Assembly: GCA_000729835.1 (NCBI GenBank) | Contig: JFHB01000016.1 | Coordinates: 124,001 to 188,000 of the forward strand | Direction of reading: 5' to 3' | DNA: 64,000 nucleotides | Source of the DNA: Atkinsonella hypoxylon | Lineage: Eukaryota; Ascomycota; Sordariomycetes; Hypocreales; Clavicipitaceae | Shown: positions 23,170 through 34,582 of the stretch, piece after piece | How the letters are laid out: every line of letters starts with the position of its first letter | How positions within the stretch are numbered: position 1 is the first letter of the stretch | Program-made: the position numbers and the translations under genes | The notes under the pieces: model-generated | The model's database searches: none | Told to the model about the DNA's origin: nothing | Seen by the model: only the letters and a program-made list of their open reading frames with translations

Positions 23170-23578
23170 CGGAAAGTCAAGTCAAAAGTCCTGCCAGTGG
23201 GGAGGCCTGCCTAAAGCGGTCTAGTGCAGCAGAAAATATCTAAAATAAATTACAATAACGCAGCTAAAAATATAAAAAGCACTAATATAAATTATATATA
23301 AAAGTTAAACCTTTATTTAATAGCTCTAATAAATATTTAATTTATAGTTCTTAAATTAATACTAAGCTTAGTAGTAATAATTAGTGTATTTTATCTTTAT
23401 AGCTAAACTATTAAGGGATAGCTATTAAGGCTGTTATAATCTAATAGGTTAGGAGGGAGAAGAGGGGTAAGCTTGTTATATATTTATTGTGGGGCTTATA
23501 GCTTAATTAGCTAATTAGGTCTTCTGCAGCCTTAACAGGGGTCCATGCAACCGGCAGGACTTTTGACTTGACTCTCCG
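23170..23578. mobile_element. AT-rich MITE with 25-30-bp terminal inverted repeats and TA duplication
   Basis: The left end (from 23170) reads CGGAAAGTCAAGTCAAAAGT and continues CCTGCC. The reverse complement of the right end (to 23578) reads CGGAGAGTCAAGTCAAAAGT and also continues CCTGCC, so the two ends match over about 26 bp with one mismatch. TA flanks both sides (23168-23169 and 23579-23580), as expected of Tc1/mariner-type insertion. The 409-bp body is strongly AT-rich (about 23240-23500) with no open frame, consistent with a non-autonomous copy or with repeat-induced point mutation. Confidence 0.8.
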
Positions 23579-24678
23579 TAATGAGTTCCACTGAATAAGC
23601 AGCACTCAGAGCGGAACAATAAATCACATGCAGTCAGTACCTAGTTATATCACTGTGACTGTGACAGCCGTGACTTCAATTGACATAAAAGTCCGCAGTT
23701 CCCAAGTTCCGACGTGTTCCGACGTGCCTGCCCGCACAACCGCATCTCATCTCCCAACCTTTGAACAATCATCAACATGGCATCGCTTCACGTGCAAAGC
23801 CTCACCTCCACGATTCCGTTCGACAAGCTGCACAGACTTCCTCTGACACCGCTTTTCCGACTCCTTTTCATTTGCAAACCCCAGACCACATTTCCACCGG
23901 CAACGGTCAAGCAATGCTGGAGCATCAGCCACGGGGGCCATTCCCTTCACCTTGTCGGCCGCACCTGTAACCTAACCCTCCAAATATAGATACAGACACA
24001 TGCCAGGCAGTGCTCCATTCTGTCACAATCTCGGACTCATTGCATAACAGAAGTGTTCCCCTCGACCGCTCTGCTGTATATATGGTGTCACCATATCTGG
24101 AGCCCACCGTCAGGTACCAGATATCTTCGACTAGATCAGGCAGTTCATAGGTCTCTTTTGTTGTCTATTCTCCACACAGACTCTGCTATATCTGTAGTGG
24201 CCGCTTTGTTTAGTTAGGTGCCTGGCGGAAGGGATGACAGATCCTTTACCATGGATGTTCCAGCAAGCTCCGCAACAGAGATACATGGCGTCAGTAGCTT
24301 CCAACGTGTCAGTCATATGCTGCACATTCAGTCGCGATTCAAAGGACTCCAGGCACAGGCATGGTCGATGCCATCCATAGTCACCCTCCGGAAAGCTTTA
24401 TTTGTCGAATCTGATAGTCTGCAATAAAGCTTTCGGAGTATAAAAGTCAGCCAATCATGTGCGGTTTTCGAAGCAGATCATTAATGAAGACAAATAAGAT
24501 TGTAGCGCTGTCGCTTGGGCCTCGACACCCAAAGTGCTTGGTGACGAGGGTAAAGTTTGACCGTGATATTTCTGGGAGACTATTCCGATAAAGGCTAATC
24601 TGGGTTTGAAAGACGTCTGAGGCAATTGGGGGCTGGTAAACTACGTAATTGTGAGGCAGCAGACACCACTTCTGTTAA

Positions 24679-25227
24679 CTATTCCCAGAAACTGATTGAA
24701 TTACTATAATACACGCTGGTGTAGCTTGAGGAGGTTACGAGACAGCAGAGAGCAGTCTGGTACCTCTGTGACCAACCGTCACCGCTGAGCGACTCAACTT
24801 TATCACCATCCCATTCCATTCCAACCCTTGGGTCAAACGCAGGGTTACAGTCTTCCAGCACTGGCACGTTTTTTAAAAAAAAAAAACTTGGATCAACGAT
24901 GCTTGAGTAGGAATCAATTATCAACTGCCGAAGATTCCGTGTTAGTAGACGAGGAGGGCTTACTTGATGGCAACGACAAGCAATTTTCGATAGCTTCTGT
25001 ATAAGATGAGCAGGACCCAAGTGTGCGACATGAATGCCATCAGGCTGCAAGCTCCTGTTGTACAGAAACGCAGCAATGGGAAACCTACGTGTACTTACTG
25101 GGCTTAACCACGAGATAAGCACAGCCTTGAGACGCAGTGCTATTGATGAGAAAACTAGAGATGACCGCAATGAAATGTTGAAAGGCGATAGCCGTTGGGA
25201 ACAGAACGGGACGCCAAATCGCATCAT
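24679..25227 (-). CDS. Weak candidate small gene, unknown
   Basis: A 182-codon open frame with no family resemblance. Two candidate in-phase introns lie inside it. One begins GTAAGTACACG after a SWLSP segment and ends TTGCAG (54 nt). The other begins GTAAGC, contains a CTAAC branch-like site and ends GGCAG (39 nt). Their presence hints at a real or recently real spliced gene, but a poly(T)-encoded Phe run and an uncharacteristic composition argue against it. Confidence 0.15.
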   Translation of the reverse strand: MMRFGVPFCSQRLSPFNISLRSSLVFSSIALRLKAVLISWLSPVSTRRFPIAAFLYNRSLQPDGIHVAHLGPAHLIQKLSKIACRCHQVSPPRLLTRNLRQLIIDSYSSIVDPSFFFLKNVPVLEDCNPAFDPRVGMEWDGDKVESLSGDGWSQRYQTALCCLVTSSSYTSVYYSNSISFWE

Positions 25228-27461
25228 GCATGCTTGAGACCTGGCGTCACAACAAGCGATTGTATTTCAGACCAACTTATCGCTGATCATGTGGTTTGCC
25301 AGGCGGTACCTCGAAACTAGAGGACTGCGATTTCTCTCTGACCGATGATGCCTCGAAAGACGCCGCTCCGAGGTCTTACAACCGACAGGCATGGCGCTCA
25401 GAGGTCGGATCGGATGTACAGCGGACACGTAATTGGTTCCATGACGGAGCGAAAAGGTGTACTTAAAGGTGCAGATCCCGCAATTCCAAGTGAGTCGTAA
25501 TCAAGCCAGACCGTTCTGTTCGGCAGGAGAGCAAACAAGTAGACTGAAGCACCAAAGGACGCAGTGAAGCGTCTGTAGAAAGTTTCGATGTCCTCATACT
25601 CGCGGGCAGTACCCAAGAAACCGACTACGCGAAACCGGGCCAGCGCCCACTGAGCCTCCACTACGTAGCACAATTGATATTTCCCGATCCGGACCATGGT
25701 GCGTAGTTCCACTCACGGTAAACAGAAGTTTTTACGAGTCTATGAAGCTTGACTTAGCTGGTAGCAACAGACAGGTACAAAGATGTCTTCTTACGCCTCC
25801 TCTGGCATGTCGAGTCGGCGTTGGTACAGCTTGGGTACATGCAGAACCAAAACGGTGCGTTGCAAGATATAAGCGCTGATGGCAAGGAACGTTCGTTGTG
25901 CTTGCGTGACTAGTGTTCTCAGCTGCAGTGGCTGAAGATAGGATCTCCCGCGCGCACAGATGTACTGCATGAGAATCCCGTAGGATCAGACAATGGGTTT
26001 TCGCAACCCGTCATGGTAAGTGTAAGGATCGACCTATTCTTGGCTCGATCCGCTTTGTCTGTTTCAGGATCCTTCCTTCGTCAGATCTAGCAAACCTATC
26101 TGTCCAACCATACAGTTTCTCACGTCATCATTGCAGTTCCAAATTTTTGCACAATTCAAGTTCGCCGGGAACCTACGCAGAATAGTCCTCGTTCGGCTAA
26201 TTCTGCAAAAAGCTAAGCGAGCCGCGTCCACACCACATGGGAAAAAACCATTGCATGGGTCGTTTGTTTCTCCGAGCAAATCAACTTATACGCTGGGCTC
26301 AATCGGGATATGCCACCACCTTCTCATAATCCCCAAGCGACCATAACCCCTGCTGAAGGTTTTATTCTCGGACGGCCAGCCTGCTCTGGAGAAAAACGAC
26401 GTGTTCTTCCTGCGGCTGTCTTGGCCCTGGTAACCCGGCGCGGCCATCGTGATTGTCATGGCCCCGTGATGTCAGGGACTGGCCGAGGGAGCCCGGGGGG
26501 GGGCGCGGTTCTTCAACATGCGCCCTAGTGGAGGCGAGTGTGTTCCTTCAGCAGGGACCAGGCTCTGGACTATTGCCCGAATAGGACTAAGACTCGTGAT
26601 GGCTTGTGGAGGCTGCAACGGTGAAGTTGTGAAATGGCGAGGCGAGCGGCCTGAAGTGTATTTTCGCATGGTAACTCAGCTGCGTCACCAGAGAGTCATC
26701 AGCTAGCCTGATGGCAGCCTCCGCACGCTGTACTTGCCAATAAAATTGCTTCTCGCTCCCCTGAGTGGGCAAGGCACGACGACCTGTCATGATCCTTGGC
26801 ATACTCATTCGGTCTCACAACCAACACTCGGATCCGTCTACATTTGGCCTTGGGCCCCAGAAGGAAGGAAGTTTTCTCAGCCTTATAAGTCAAGTATTGC
26901 ATGCGCCTACATCGATGGTGCCTTGTCATTATTCTTGGGACCTCGTCGACATGGATGCGGCAGTTTGGTTTGTGAGAAGGAGCGCGAAGCCGCAGGTTGA
27001 AGCCGGTATCTTCCGGCCCTGAAAGCAATTGCCCCGAGAGGCTATCTGCAAACATTGCAGGGCTGTGTACATCCCATCAGGCCATGCTCCTGCACTGCCT
27101 TCTTTGTATCCAGTAGTTAATGCCTCTCCTTTGCTTGCCCTGCGGATCGAGTGGTTGGAAAGCATCTTGGCCGCGTCCTGTACAACGTGGTCATTGCGGT
27201 TTCGGACTGTACTGTCCTAAGAATAGGCCGCCGCCCTCGTAGTCTATTGTGATTCGGCATAAATAAAGCATGAGTATAAATTGGGGGTTTCTTTTTCTCT
27301 TGCTATTCATGTTCAAGCATCAGATATTAAAACCAGAAGCTGTAATACACATTCTGCACTGTTCTCTGACCTTTCGTCAAGCCTATCTGCGTATTTCAGT
27401 CCCTCATTGCCACAAGGAACATCTCTGAGAACAATAGATTGTTCGAGAGTGTGCTTCTTCA

Positions 27462-29303
27462 ATGCTGCAGTCCTTGCACATCTCGCTGGCCATATCAGCT
27501 CTCGCAGCCTGGTTCGCCATAGCTACATATCAACAGTACAAACGACTGAGTCACATACCCGGTCCAAAAGTAGCTGGTATCTCCAAATGGTGGTTCATCA
27601 AAGCAAGCCTTAGCGGCAGAACGCATCTCGACCTGTACGAAGCCTGCAAGAAGTATGGTGGGTGTCCACGCCGAATGCCCTTTGTATCAACATACCACCA
27701 CCGAGCATCAGCTTTGCTAATCGAGTTGCTCTTCATGCAGGCCAGATAGTTCGCATCGGTCCACGGGATGTAGTCACCAGTGACGCCAGCCTTGTTCGCC
27801 GAATGCTCGCCGTCCGTTCGAAATACACCCGCTCAGTGTGGTACAACGGAACGCGCTTCGACCCCAGGAAGAACAACGTCATTTCCATGAGAGACGATGC
27901 GTTGCACACAGTTATGCGTTCCAGAATGGCGGCCGGCGTAAGGCGCCTCAGGGCCTTTTCCCTTTCTGATCACGGAAGCTGACGATAGAATTGTAGTACT
28001 CGGGGAAGGACGTAGACGACTTGGAGCGCAAAATGGACGCCGGTTTAATGAACCTTGTGACTCTGATCGATTCGTATGTTTCCCAGAACATGGTTTTCGA
28101 CCTTGCCCGCAAAGCACAATATTTCGCTGTCGACGTCGTGACCGATCTGGTGTTTGGGGAAAGTTTCGGTGATCTCACCTCGGACTCGGACGTCCATGGC
28201 TACCTTGAAACGATTGAGAAGTTTGTCCCAAGTTTGATCATCTTCACTGCTGTGCCGTGGCTTGTCTTCATACTCTCGCTGCCAGTGTTCAGGTCCATCT
28301 TACCAAACGAGCACGATGTTCTTGGAGTTGGCCGCATCATGGGGTAAGTTGAACATCCGAACCCTCTATACTCGTTACTCATCACGATTAACGGGGACAA
28401 TTTTATTCCATAGAATAGCCAAACGCGTCGCAGCGGAGAGGTATGGTCCGGAGGCGAAGCCCAGCAAAGATATCCTAGGATCTTTCGTTGCGCATGGGTT
28501 GACCCAGACTCAGGTCGAGTCTGAGATTGCAGCATCTATGTAGGTCCAAGCTTCGTTGAAGAGACAACTTTCAATACATCTGATCAATACACGGCCACCA
28601 TGCTAACACGACCCAGCATTGCTGGCTCTGATACCACCGCCACAGCCATCCGATCCACCATGCTGCACATCATCACCAACCCACGAGTGCTCTCGAAACT
28701 ACAAGCGGAAATTGATAGCACTAGTCTCAATTCCCCCATAGCCTCTGACGCGCAACTGAAAGCCATGCCCTATCTACAGGCCGTCATCAAAGAAGGGCTG
28801 CGAATACACCCTCCTGCGGCAGGCGCCATGTCAAAGGAGGTCCCTTCTGACGGCGACAGCTGGAACGGCATCTCTCTACCACCGGGAACCAGAGTCTCAC
28901 TGTGTATGTGGGGAATATTCAGGTCCAAGGAGTTTTGGGGCTGCGATGCAGACGAATTCAGACCGGAAAGATGGTTGGAAGCTACGCCGGAGAGGAGGGC
29001 CGAGATGGATAGCACATGGGATATCATCTTTAGTACAGGAAAATGGGCATGCATGGGGAGAACTGTGGCGCACATCGAGATGAATAAGACGTTAGTGGAG
29101 GTATGTAACCTGCTTGCGATGTTCATAAGCAAGAAGCTACTCTGCCATGAAGAACAAGACTAATAGGGTGCACATAGCTTCTGAGACGATTCGATTTTAC
29201 GCTGATGGACCCGACTCGGCCGTGGCAATCTATCAATAGCGGTATCTTCCTACAAACCAATCTCATGGTGCGTGCTTATAGGCGCGAGCGTACAGCGATG
29301 TAG
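27462..29303 (+). CDS. Cytochrome P450 monooxygenase, microsomal
   Basis: A heme-thiolate monooxygenase with an N-terminal membrane anchor (about residues 5-22) and the proline hinge HIPGPK. Six exons fit: 27462-27657, 27741-27937, 27997-28343, 28414-28539, 28617-29100 and 29178-29303. The introns are 59-83 nt and all frames join, giving 491 residues. The I-helix oxygen motif is AGSDTT (291-296). EGLR supplies the ExxR pair, FRPERW is the PERF-like segment, and the heme loop FSTGKWACMG carries Cys434. The final exon restores a normal C-terminus (LLRRFDFTLMDPTRPW...). The general look is of pisatin demethylase or benzoate hydroxylase-like fungal P450s; substrate is unknown. It lies between the sugar regulator and permease, convergent with the permease, and need not be functionally related to them. 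Confidence 0.9.
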
Positions 29304-29900
29304 CGTCATGTAAGTAAGGTTTACCAGTCTGTCTAAATGGTCAAGTTGTGAGGTATTGTATTTGCCGTCAGACAGGCTGATAACAGCTGACCCAAGACCA
29401 CACACAGTGGGGGATATCAAAAAAAAAAGTCGTTTTGTTTTATTTGTTTCGAAGTTTCGTTCAACTCTATATATTCTTACGTATGATTATTTTTCGAGTG
29501 AAGCAATATGAGACATGGCAAGAGCCAATGACCGCGTCAGTAAGGTGATGGAATGCAATATCGGGACCAGTAAAGCCTTCAAATGTGAGATCATACAGGC
29601 TGTCAATTCACGTGGCATGGACAAGTACGAGATACGACATTGAGTGTCAATCGGCTGGCGCCTTTGAACTAGGTTTCTCTATCATCTACCAACCGCATGA
29701 TTCCTCATAACGCTCATAACTACTAAAAATAAAAATAAAAGACGTAAATTTCATATCGCTGTCATTCAAGAAGATGCACAAGAAAAAAGTACAAGTGCAA
29801 TATTATACTCGTGCCAAAGCACGTTCTCGCAAATAGTTTTTAATGTCCTGTGCCTTTCAACAGGCCCGCGCGTAGTACGTTGCTTCCCAGCCTACGAGGA
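29304..29900. other. Convergent 3' spacer
   Basis: About 600 bp between the convergent P450 and permease genes, AT-rich with short A and T runs. No gene seen. Confidence 0.6.
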
Positions 29901-31544
29901 TCAGTCGCTTCCAACGCGCTCGACCATGACCTGCCTCGTCTTCTCCTTCTCGGATCCGCTATCAGATCGGGCGTCGAAGCGATCAACAGCAGTGGACTTG
30001 AACTTGCGAGCGCTGACATTGTTCTCGAAAAGAACGTCGAGCTCAGCGTAGGTTCGGCCCTTGGGCTCAGGCAAGCGGAAGAAGGTCCAGATGGCGCAAA
30101 GGAGGCAAGTGCCGGCCCAGAAGAATCCAGCCTTGGCACCCCAGTTCCAAGCAGTTGGGTTGAGCATGCGGGGCGTGATGATGTTGGTGACGATACCGAC
30201 GATGTTGTAGGTGTTTCGGGCCAGGACGACTGACTTAGTCTTGAGACGAGTGGAACTAAGCTCAGCAACGAGGGAGTAGCAGACGGGGCCGACGGTGGCA
30301 TCGTATGTGAAGGTGTAAACAAGTAGCATTGAACCAATAGCCCATTGAGCTGCAGTGTTGGATCGCCCGGCTAGGGCGGTGCAGCCAATTGCCAGGAGGA
30401 GGATGAACATGAGCGTTTGGCCGCCAAGATAGAGGGTTCGACGACCAAACCAAGACATGAGGAACCAGGATGAAAAGGTGCCGATAGCGCCAAGAGCGTA
30501 CTGTGCGAGGGACATGTTGAAAGAGTTCTCTACTGCCATGCCGGCTTGCTGGTAAAACATGGTTGAATATCCCATAAAAGTGGCGCCGCAGAGAGTCTGG
30601 ATCATCCATGTCACGCACACAATTTCGGTTCGACGGCTGTTGACCTTGCCTCGGAAAAGATCGCGATATGAGACACCGGCGGTCATTTCCTTTTCCATCT
30701 CATTTGTATGGACCATCATGGAAATGGTGTCGTCGGGTCGGAAACTCAGGCCAGCGTTGCGGACCGTCAAACGTTGGAGGGACTTCTTGGCTTCTGCCAG
30801 ACGTCCGTGACGAACAAGCCACCATGGCGACTCGGGAGCAAGATAGATGCCGATCATGAGAGGAATAGGCCATACCCACTGCAGAGCAAAGGGGATCCTG
30901 AAGCCCCATTCATCAGTGCGGGTCAACATGGCTCGAAGAATTCCGGAGGCAATGAGCTGTCCCACAACCCAGCACAGATTGACGTAGGTTGTGAGGTAGG
31001 CTCGAAGATGCGTGGGGCAGACCTCTGAAGCATAGGTTGTCGTCATGGTCTGGAAAACACCCCATGGAACACCAAGCAGAATCTGTCCCACAAGGAGTTG
31101 GGGAAGGGTTTGAGCAAAGAAGGGAATGAAGATCAAGGCGGTGCAGGCACCCAAGGCGGATATCAGCGTCCAGCGATAACCAAACCTATCAGCAATGTAG
31201 CCAACCATGAAAAGACCCAGAATCTGACCGGATAGTGTACCATTGTTCAAGCCTGACTGCCATGCAGCCGTGAGCTCATAAGTGCCATCGGGTTGCCGGA
31301 CGCCGAACTTCTTTTGAAAAGGAGGATAGGCAAAAAGGGTGCTTAAAAGGACGAGATCGAATCCTTCCATGATGAGACATGTTGAGAAGAAAACACTCCA
31401 TGCACAGGCTTTTCGCCACACTTTGAGCGAATTCCAGAATCCCAAGTTGTGCTCCGTCTCCGTGGCGGCGGCAGCCTCATGGGCGAGACTCGAATCCATG
31501 GTGCCGTGGTCGACGGAGACTGGACGTTGGTCACCGTACGCCAT
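29901..31544 (-). CDS. MFS sugar transporter, alpha-glucoside (maltose) permease type
   Basis: A 547-residue plasma-membrane proton/sugar symporter of the sugar porter family. It has a hydrophilic N-terminus of about 45 residues and 12 predicted helices. Family signatures are GYIADRFGYRW after the second helix, RAYLTTYVNLCWVVGQLI in the middle of the N-half, PESPWWLVRHGR before the central loop, and PEPKGRTYAELDVLFEN after helix 12. The opening ACAWSVFFSTCLIMEGFDLVLL and the C-terminal ELDVLFENNVSARKF are characteristic of fungal MAL-type alpha-glucoside permeases. It is divergent from the GH13 alpha-glucosidase, which could hydrolyse the imported sugar in the cytosol. Single exon. The exact sugar range (maltose, sucrose, trehalose and others) is inference. 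Confidence 0.9.
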   Translation of the reverse strand: MAYGDQRPVSVDHGTMDSSLAHEAAAATETEHNLGFWNSLKVWRKACAWSVFFSTCLIMEGFDLVLLSTLFAYPPFQKKFGVRQPDGTYELTAAWQSGLNNGTLSGQILGLFMVGYIADRFGYRWTLISALGACTALIFIPFFAQTLPQLLVGQILLGVPWGVFQTMTTTYASEVCPTHLRAYLTTYVNLCWVVGQLIASGILRAMLTRTDEWGFRIPFALQWVWPIPLMIGIYLAPESPWWLVRHGRLAEAKKSLQRLTVRNAGLSFRPDDTISMMVHTNEMEKEMTAGVSYRDLFRGKVNSRRTEIVCVTWMIQTLCGATFMGYSTMFYQQAGMAVENSFNMSLAQYALGAIGTFSSWFLMSWFGRRTLYLGGQTLMFILLLAIGCTALAGRSNTAAQWAIGSMLLVYTFTYDATVGPVCYSLVAELSSTRLKTKSVVLARNTYNIVGIVTNIITPRMLNPTAWNWGAKAGFFWAGTCLLCAIWTFFRLPEPKGRTYAELDVLFENNVSARKFKSTAVDRFDARSDSGSEKEKTRQVMVERVGSD

Positions 31545-31744
31545 GATGTCTACCTACGAACCAGCGCGGTAGGCAATATTTGGACGATGTGATGAGAGAG
31601 AAAGACAAGGAGAAATTGAGAGGGTTGCTTGCTAGATTCAAGCGAGTTGACGAGGATGGGGGGGGGGTGGTTGGTAATGATGCTGCTGAGCGCGAATAGT
31701 CACTGATCTAGCCAATTCGATCCAGTTGACGGGGCCAGGCTGTC

Positions 31745-31750
31745 TTTATA
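31745..31750 (-). promoter_or_regulatory. TATA-like box of the permease gene
   Basis: CTATAAAG on the minus strand lies about 200 bp upstream of the ATG at 31544. It is a plausible core promoter element; the start site is unknown. Confidence 0.35.
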
Positions 31751-33663
31751 GCCCACGATTCTTGAAGGGAAAGGACAACGAGTTGTAGAAAATGAAAACG
31801 GGGTGGGCTTAACCCCGGTGCAACTTCTGGAGAGCCGAGACCCCAGAAAAGGCCGAGTTGCCTTGGTTGTTGGCCACTAGTGTAATAAAAACCACCCAAG
31901 ACGCATAGGACCACCCCCTTTGCCAAGCGTCCGCCCCACGCGGGGGGGAAAGAGGCGCGCATATTTCATCACCGGTCCCGCAATCAAATTGCTCGCTGTT
32001 GTAACTTTACATAGGATCCGTCATGCAATTTGACCACCGGGTGGCGGTAGCCGAATGCTTAAGCCACGATCCCCATCGCTCGTTGGACCCAGACAGACGC
32101 CAGACGTGGTGCGATTCAGAATAGCCGACGCCGTGCATGCTGTGCTCGGCCCTACCCCCAAAACCTGGGTGACGGTGAGGTGATTGCGGGGACGCCGCTG
32201 TTGTGCTTGGCTGACGAGGTCAACTTTGTCAGATTGGCGACGAGAGCCGTCGTGAGCCGCCGTCGTGATGGCAGCGCTGATTAGCACCTTGACAGCAATT
32301 CGTATCGGGCTAGTCGTCGGTCCCGGGCGATAGGCCTGCAGGCACTGTCAGTATTGCTGATTGATCTATCTATTCAACAACTTCTCCCGCTGCCAAAAAG
32401 AGCTTTTTGATTCCAGTGCTTGCATGACGAAATCTGGAAGGATTTTTCAGATTCATCGTCAGTTTCGGCACCAATTTGCGGGTCCGTGCCTGGTGCCAAA
32501 CCCTTCCATTCACCAGGCAATCTGGGGAAGCAGACAGACGGCTTTTGTACCGCGATGTATTAGTTATTAGCTTAGCCAAAGCCTTGCAAATGCGTGTCAC
32601 CTCTTGCATTAATCTGCTACCCATTTGAGCTGCAAGTGGCGCCCGCATACGCATATGTATGCCAACCAGCCACACAAGCAACCATGTAGTTTTGTGCATC
32701 CGGCATCGTTTTTTCCCGCACGAACTACGAAGTACTCGAGCCCAATTTGTCACAACACGTGTCAGTTGTGTGGTGGGCTACCTAGTGTCTGTAATCATGA
32801 TTTAGTCAAGAAGGTTCAGCAATTGTGTCTTCAGCTTGAGTGAATGTTTTGGGATATTTAATTTAGCTTCAGTGGTTGATGGTGGCAAGCAATTGATACA
32901 CCATCCCGGTACATCGGGATGCTACTTGATGATAAGGATCTGGAACAGCCCCAGGTTTTGGCTCCCCCATGGGGTTTCAACTCTGTTTTTTTTTTTTACG
33001 GGTGGGCCTATTCGAACCAGGAGCTTTGTTTGCGAGGCAATTCTTTGCTCCCCCAGGAAGATCGGGATTTAAATAATAGTAGTGCCGATTTAGGAGATTC
33101 CAGTCTCACCGAGCTGTCGGACCGACGATACTTGGTCATTGATGAAGCCCAAGCCATGCGTTGTGGCTGAACAGAAAGTGATAGTGCGTCGGAAAGAAGC
33201 AACCTATGTAAAATCGTCCATTCGTGCGGATATACAAATGAAGTTGGGGCTTTTCACCTTGTCATCCCTCATCTTGTCGATGTCCCACAGGGTCAGACCC
33301 CATTATCACTTGGCCCAGTCGTTGTCGCGGCCCTCAGTTGAAGAAATGGTCTCGACGTATTCCGTACTCCGCGTCGGTTCACTAGTCCACAGATGATATC
33401 ATTCATGGCTGCAGTCCTTTCTCGATTACTTGATTTCCAATCCATCGTGAGAACCAGGGAAGAAACTCCATGAGTCAGTCGACTTGCTCACGACGATGAG
33501 TTGTTGTTCTGTCGCATTGAAGCTGTTGATGATAAACTGTATTGCATTAGGCGCTGGTGACGCTAAAGCACCAAAATTGGCCAAGTGCCGGTGGCTCTCT
33601 CGGTCTAGGTGATGCATGATGCAAGGGAGACACCAGGATTATGCTTCTAGGCATCCAGGGGGA

Positions 33664-33728
33664 GGTCAATTTAATCCGAGCCTCGTAGCCTTGGCGATGT
33701 TGGCGTTGAGGGTCGGATTAAATTGACC
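33664..33728. repeat. Perfect 16-bp inverted repeat (65-bp hairpin)
   Basis: GGTCAATTTAATCCGA at 33664-33679 is the exact reverse complement of TCGGATTAAATTGACC at 33713-33728, with 33 bp between. Inner and outer flanks also match partly. It may be a tiny inverted-repeat element or a DNA-binding palindrome. Confidence 0.75.
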
Positions 33729-34562
33729 CCCACGTTGCATCGAATAATCAACTGGCACGCGAGCTGACGGTGGGCCAAGGGGCGGGGCGAAGTGGATGGA
33801 TGAGATATGGATCGAGCGAAATCCGTCCTCATGTCGCATTTTGCGGGAGGACCTGGTTCAGGGCTGTCTTTGGCAAGCTTGCCCATTCTTCCCCACGCTG
33901 GTCCAGCTGAGAATGAATCGATGAACGGAGTCAAAATGTCTGGGGTTGAGCCTCGTGGACAAGAACGAAACAGCCGAACAAGACGAGAGGCAGTCTGTGA
34001 ATACAATTGAGACGTGGACGTGACGAATTTTCCCCCGCAGACAGCAATAAAACAATGGGAGACCTTTTTTTCCGGGGAAAAGAAAAATTAGCATCAAGAC
34101 CGTTTTTGATCATGCAGTAACTAACTAACTAGGAGCTAATCCTGAAACGGAAGAGGGCTAGTACCTCCACACAAAATTCTACACGCAGACTCTTTGATTC
34201 CGAGAGCGCTCCAACGCGGTTTCTTCGCCCCACAACCCCTGGCTCGGACGCCTGGCCTTCGAAGACATTCCACGCTAATGATACTCCACTCACGGCGGTT
34301 TGGCTAGTACTGGCGATAGAGTGAGTGGCAGCGGCCTGCTAGCCAGTCCTTCTGCCAGGCACCGGTTGTAGCCACAAGTTTTTAGCCCCCAGTCCTATTA
34401 TTCAAGACCAAAATACAGGAGGAGGTTATTGTAGACCCTCTACCATCTCCACTAGCTCTTTTCTATCGGTTTCTACTATATTCCCAGATTGGAAATAAGT
34501 CAATTGCAACGTATCATTTTGGAATTCAGATAATTGCTAGTACTTCTATTATATCGTGACTT

Positions 34563-34582
34563 GGTACTACCTCGGTAGTACC
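34563..34582. repeat. Short dyad GGTACTACC-TC-GGTAGTACC
   Basis: Two 9-bp arms are exact inverted copies around a 2-bp centre, about 1.07 kb upstream of the alpha-glucosidase ATG. It could be a binding site, but similar ACC/GGT dyads occur elsewhere in this window (for example 59130-59141). Confidence 0.4.

Larger units (their letters stand above)
22252..27461. other. 5.2-kb spacer with AT-rich element
   Basis: The spacer lies between the Zn2Cys6 gene and the P450. It holds a GGAA-rich run near 22879-22912, an AT-rich inverted-repeat element at 23170-23578 and a weak minus-strand gene candidate at 24679-25227. The remaining sequence shows no family-like coding. Confidence 0.5.

Noticed and set aside
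32985..33060. Possible tRNA on the minus strand (GGTTCGAATAG-like word)
   Set aside because: Only a partial B-box-like string; no cloverleaf.
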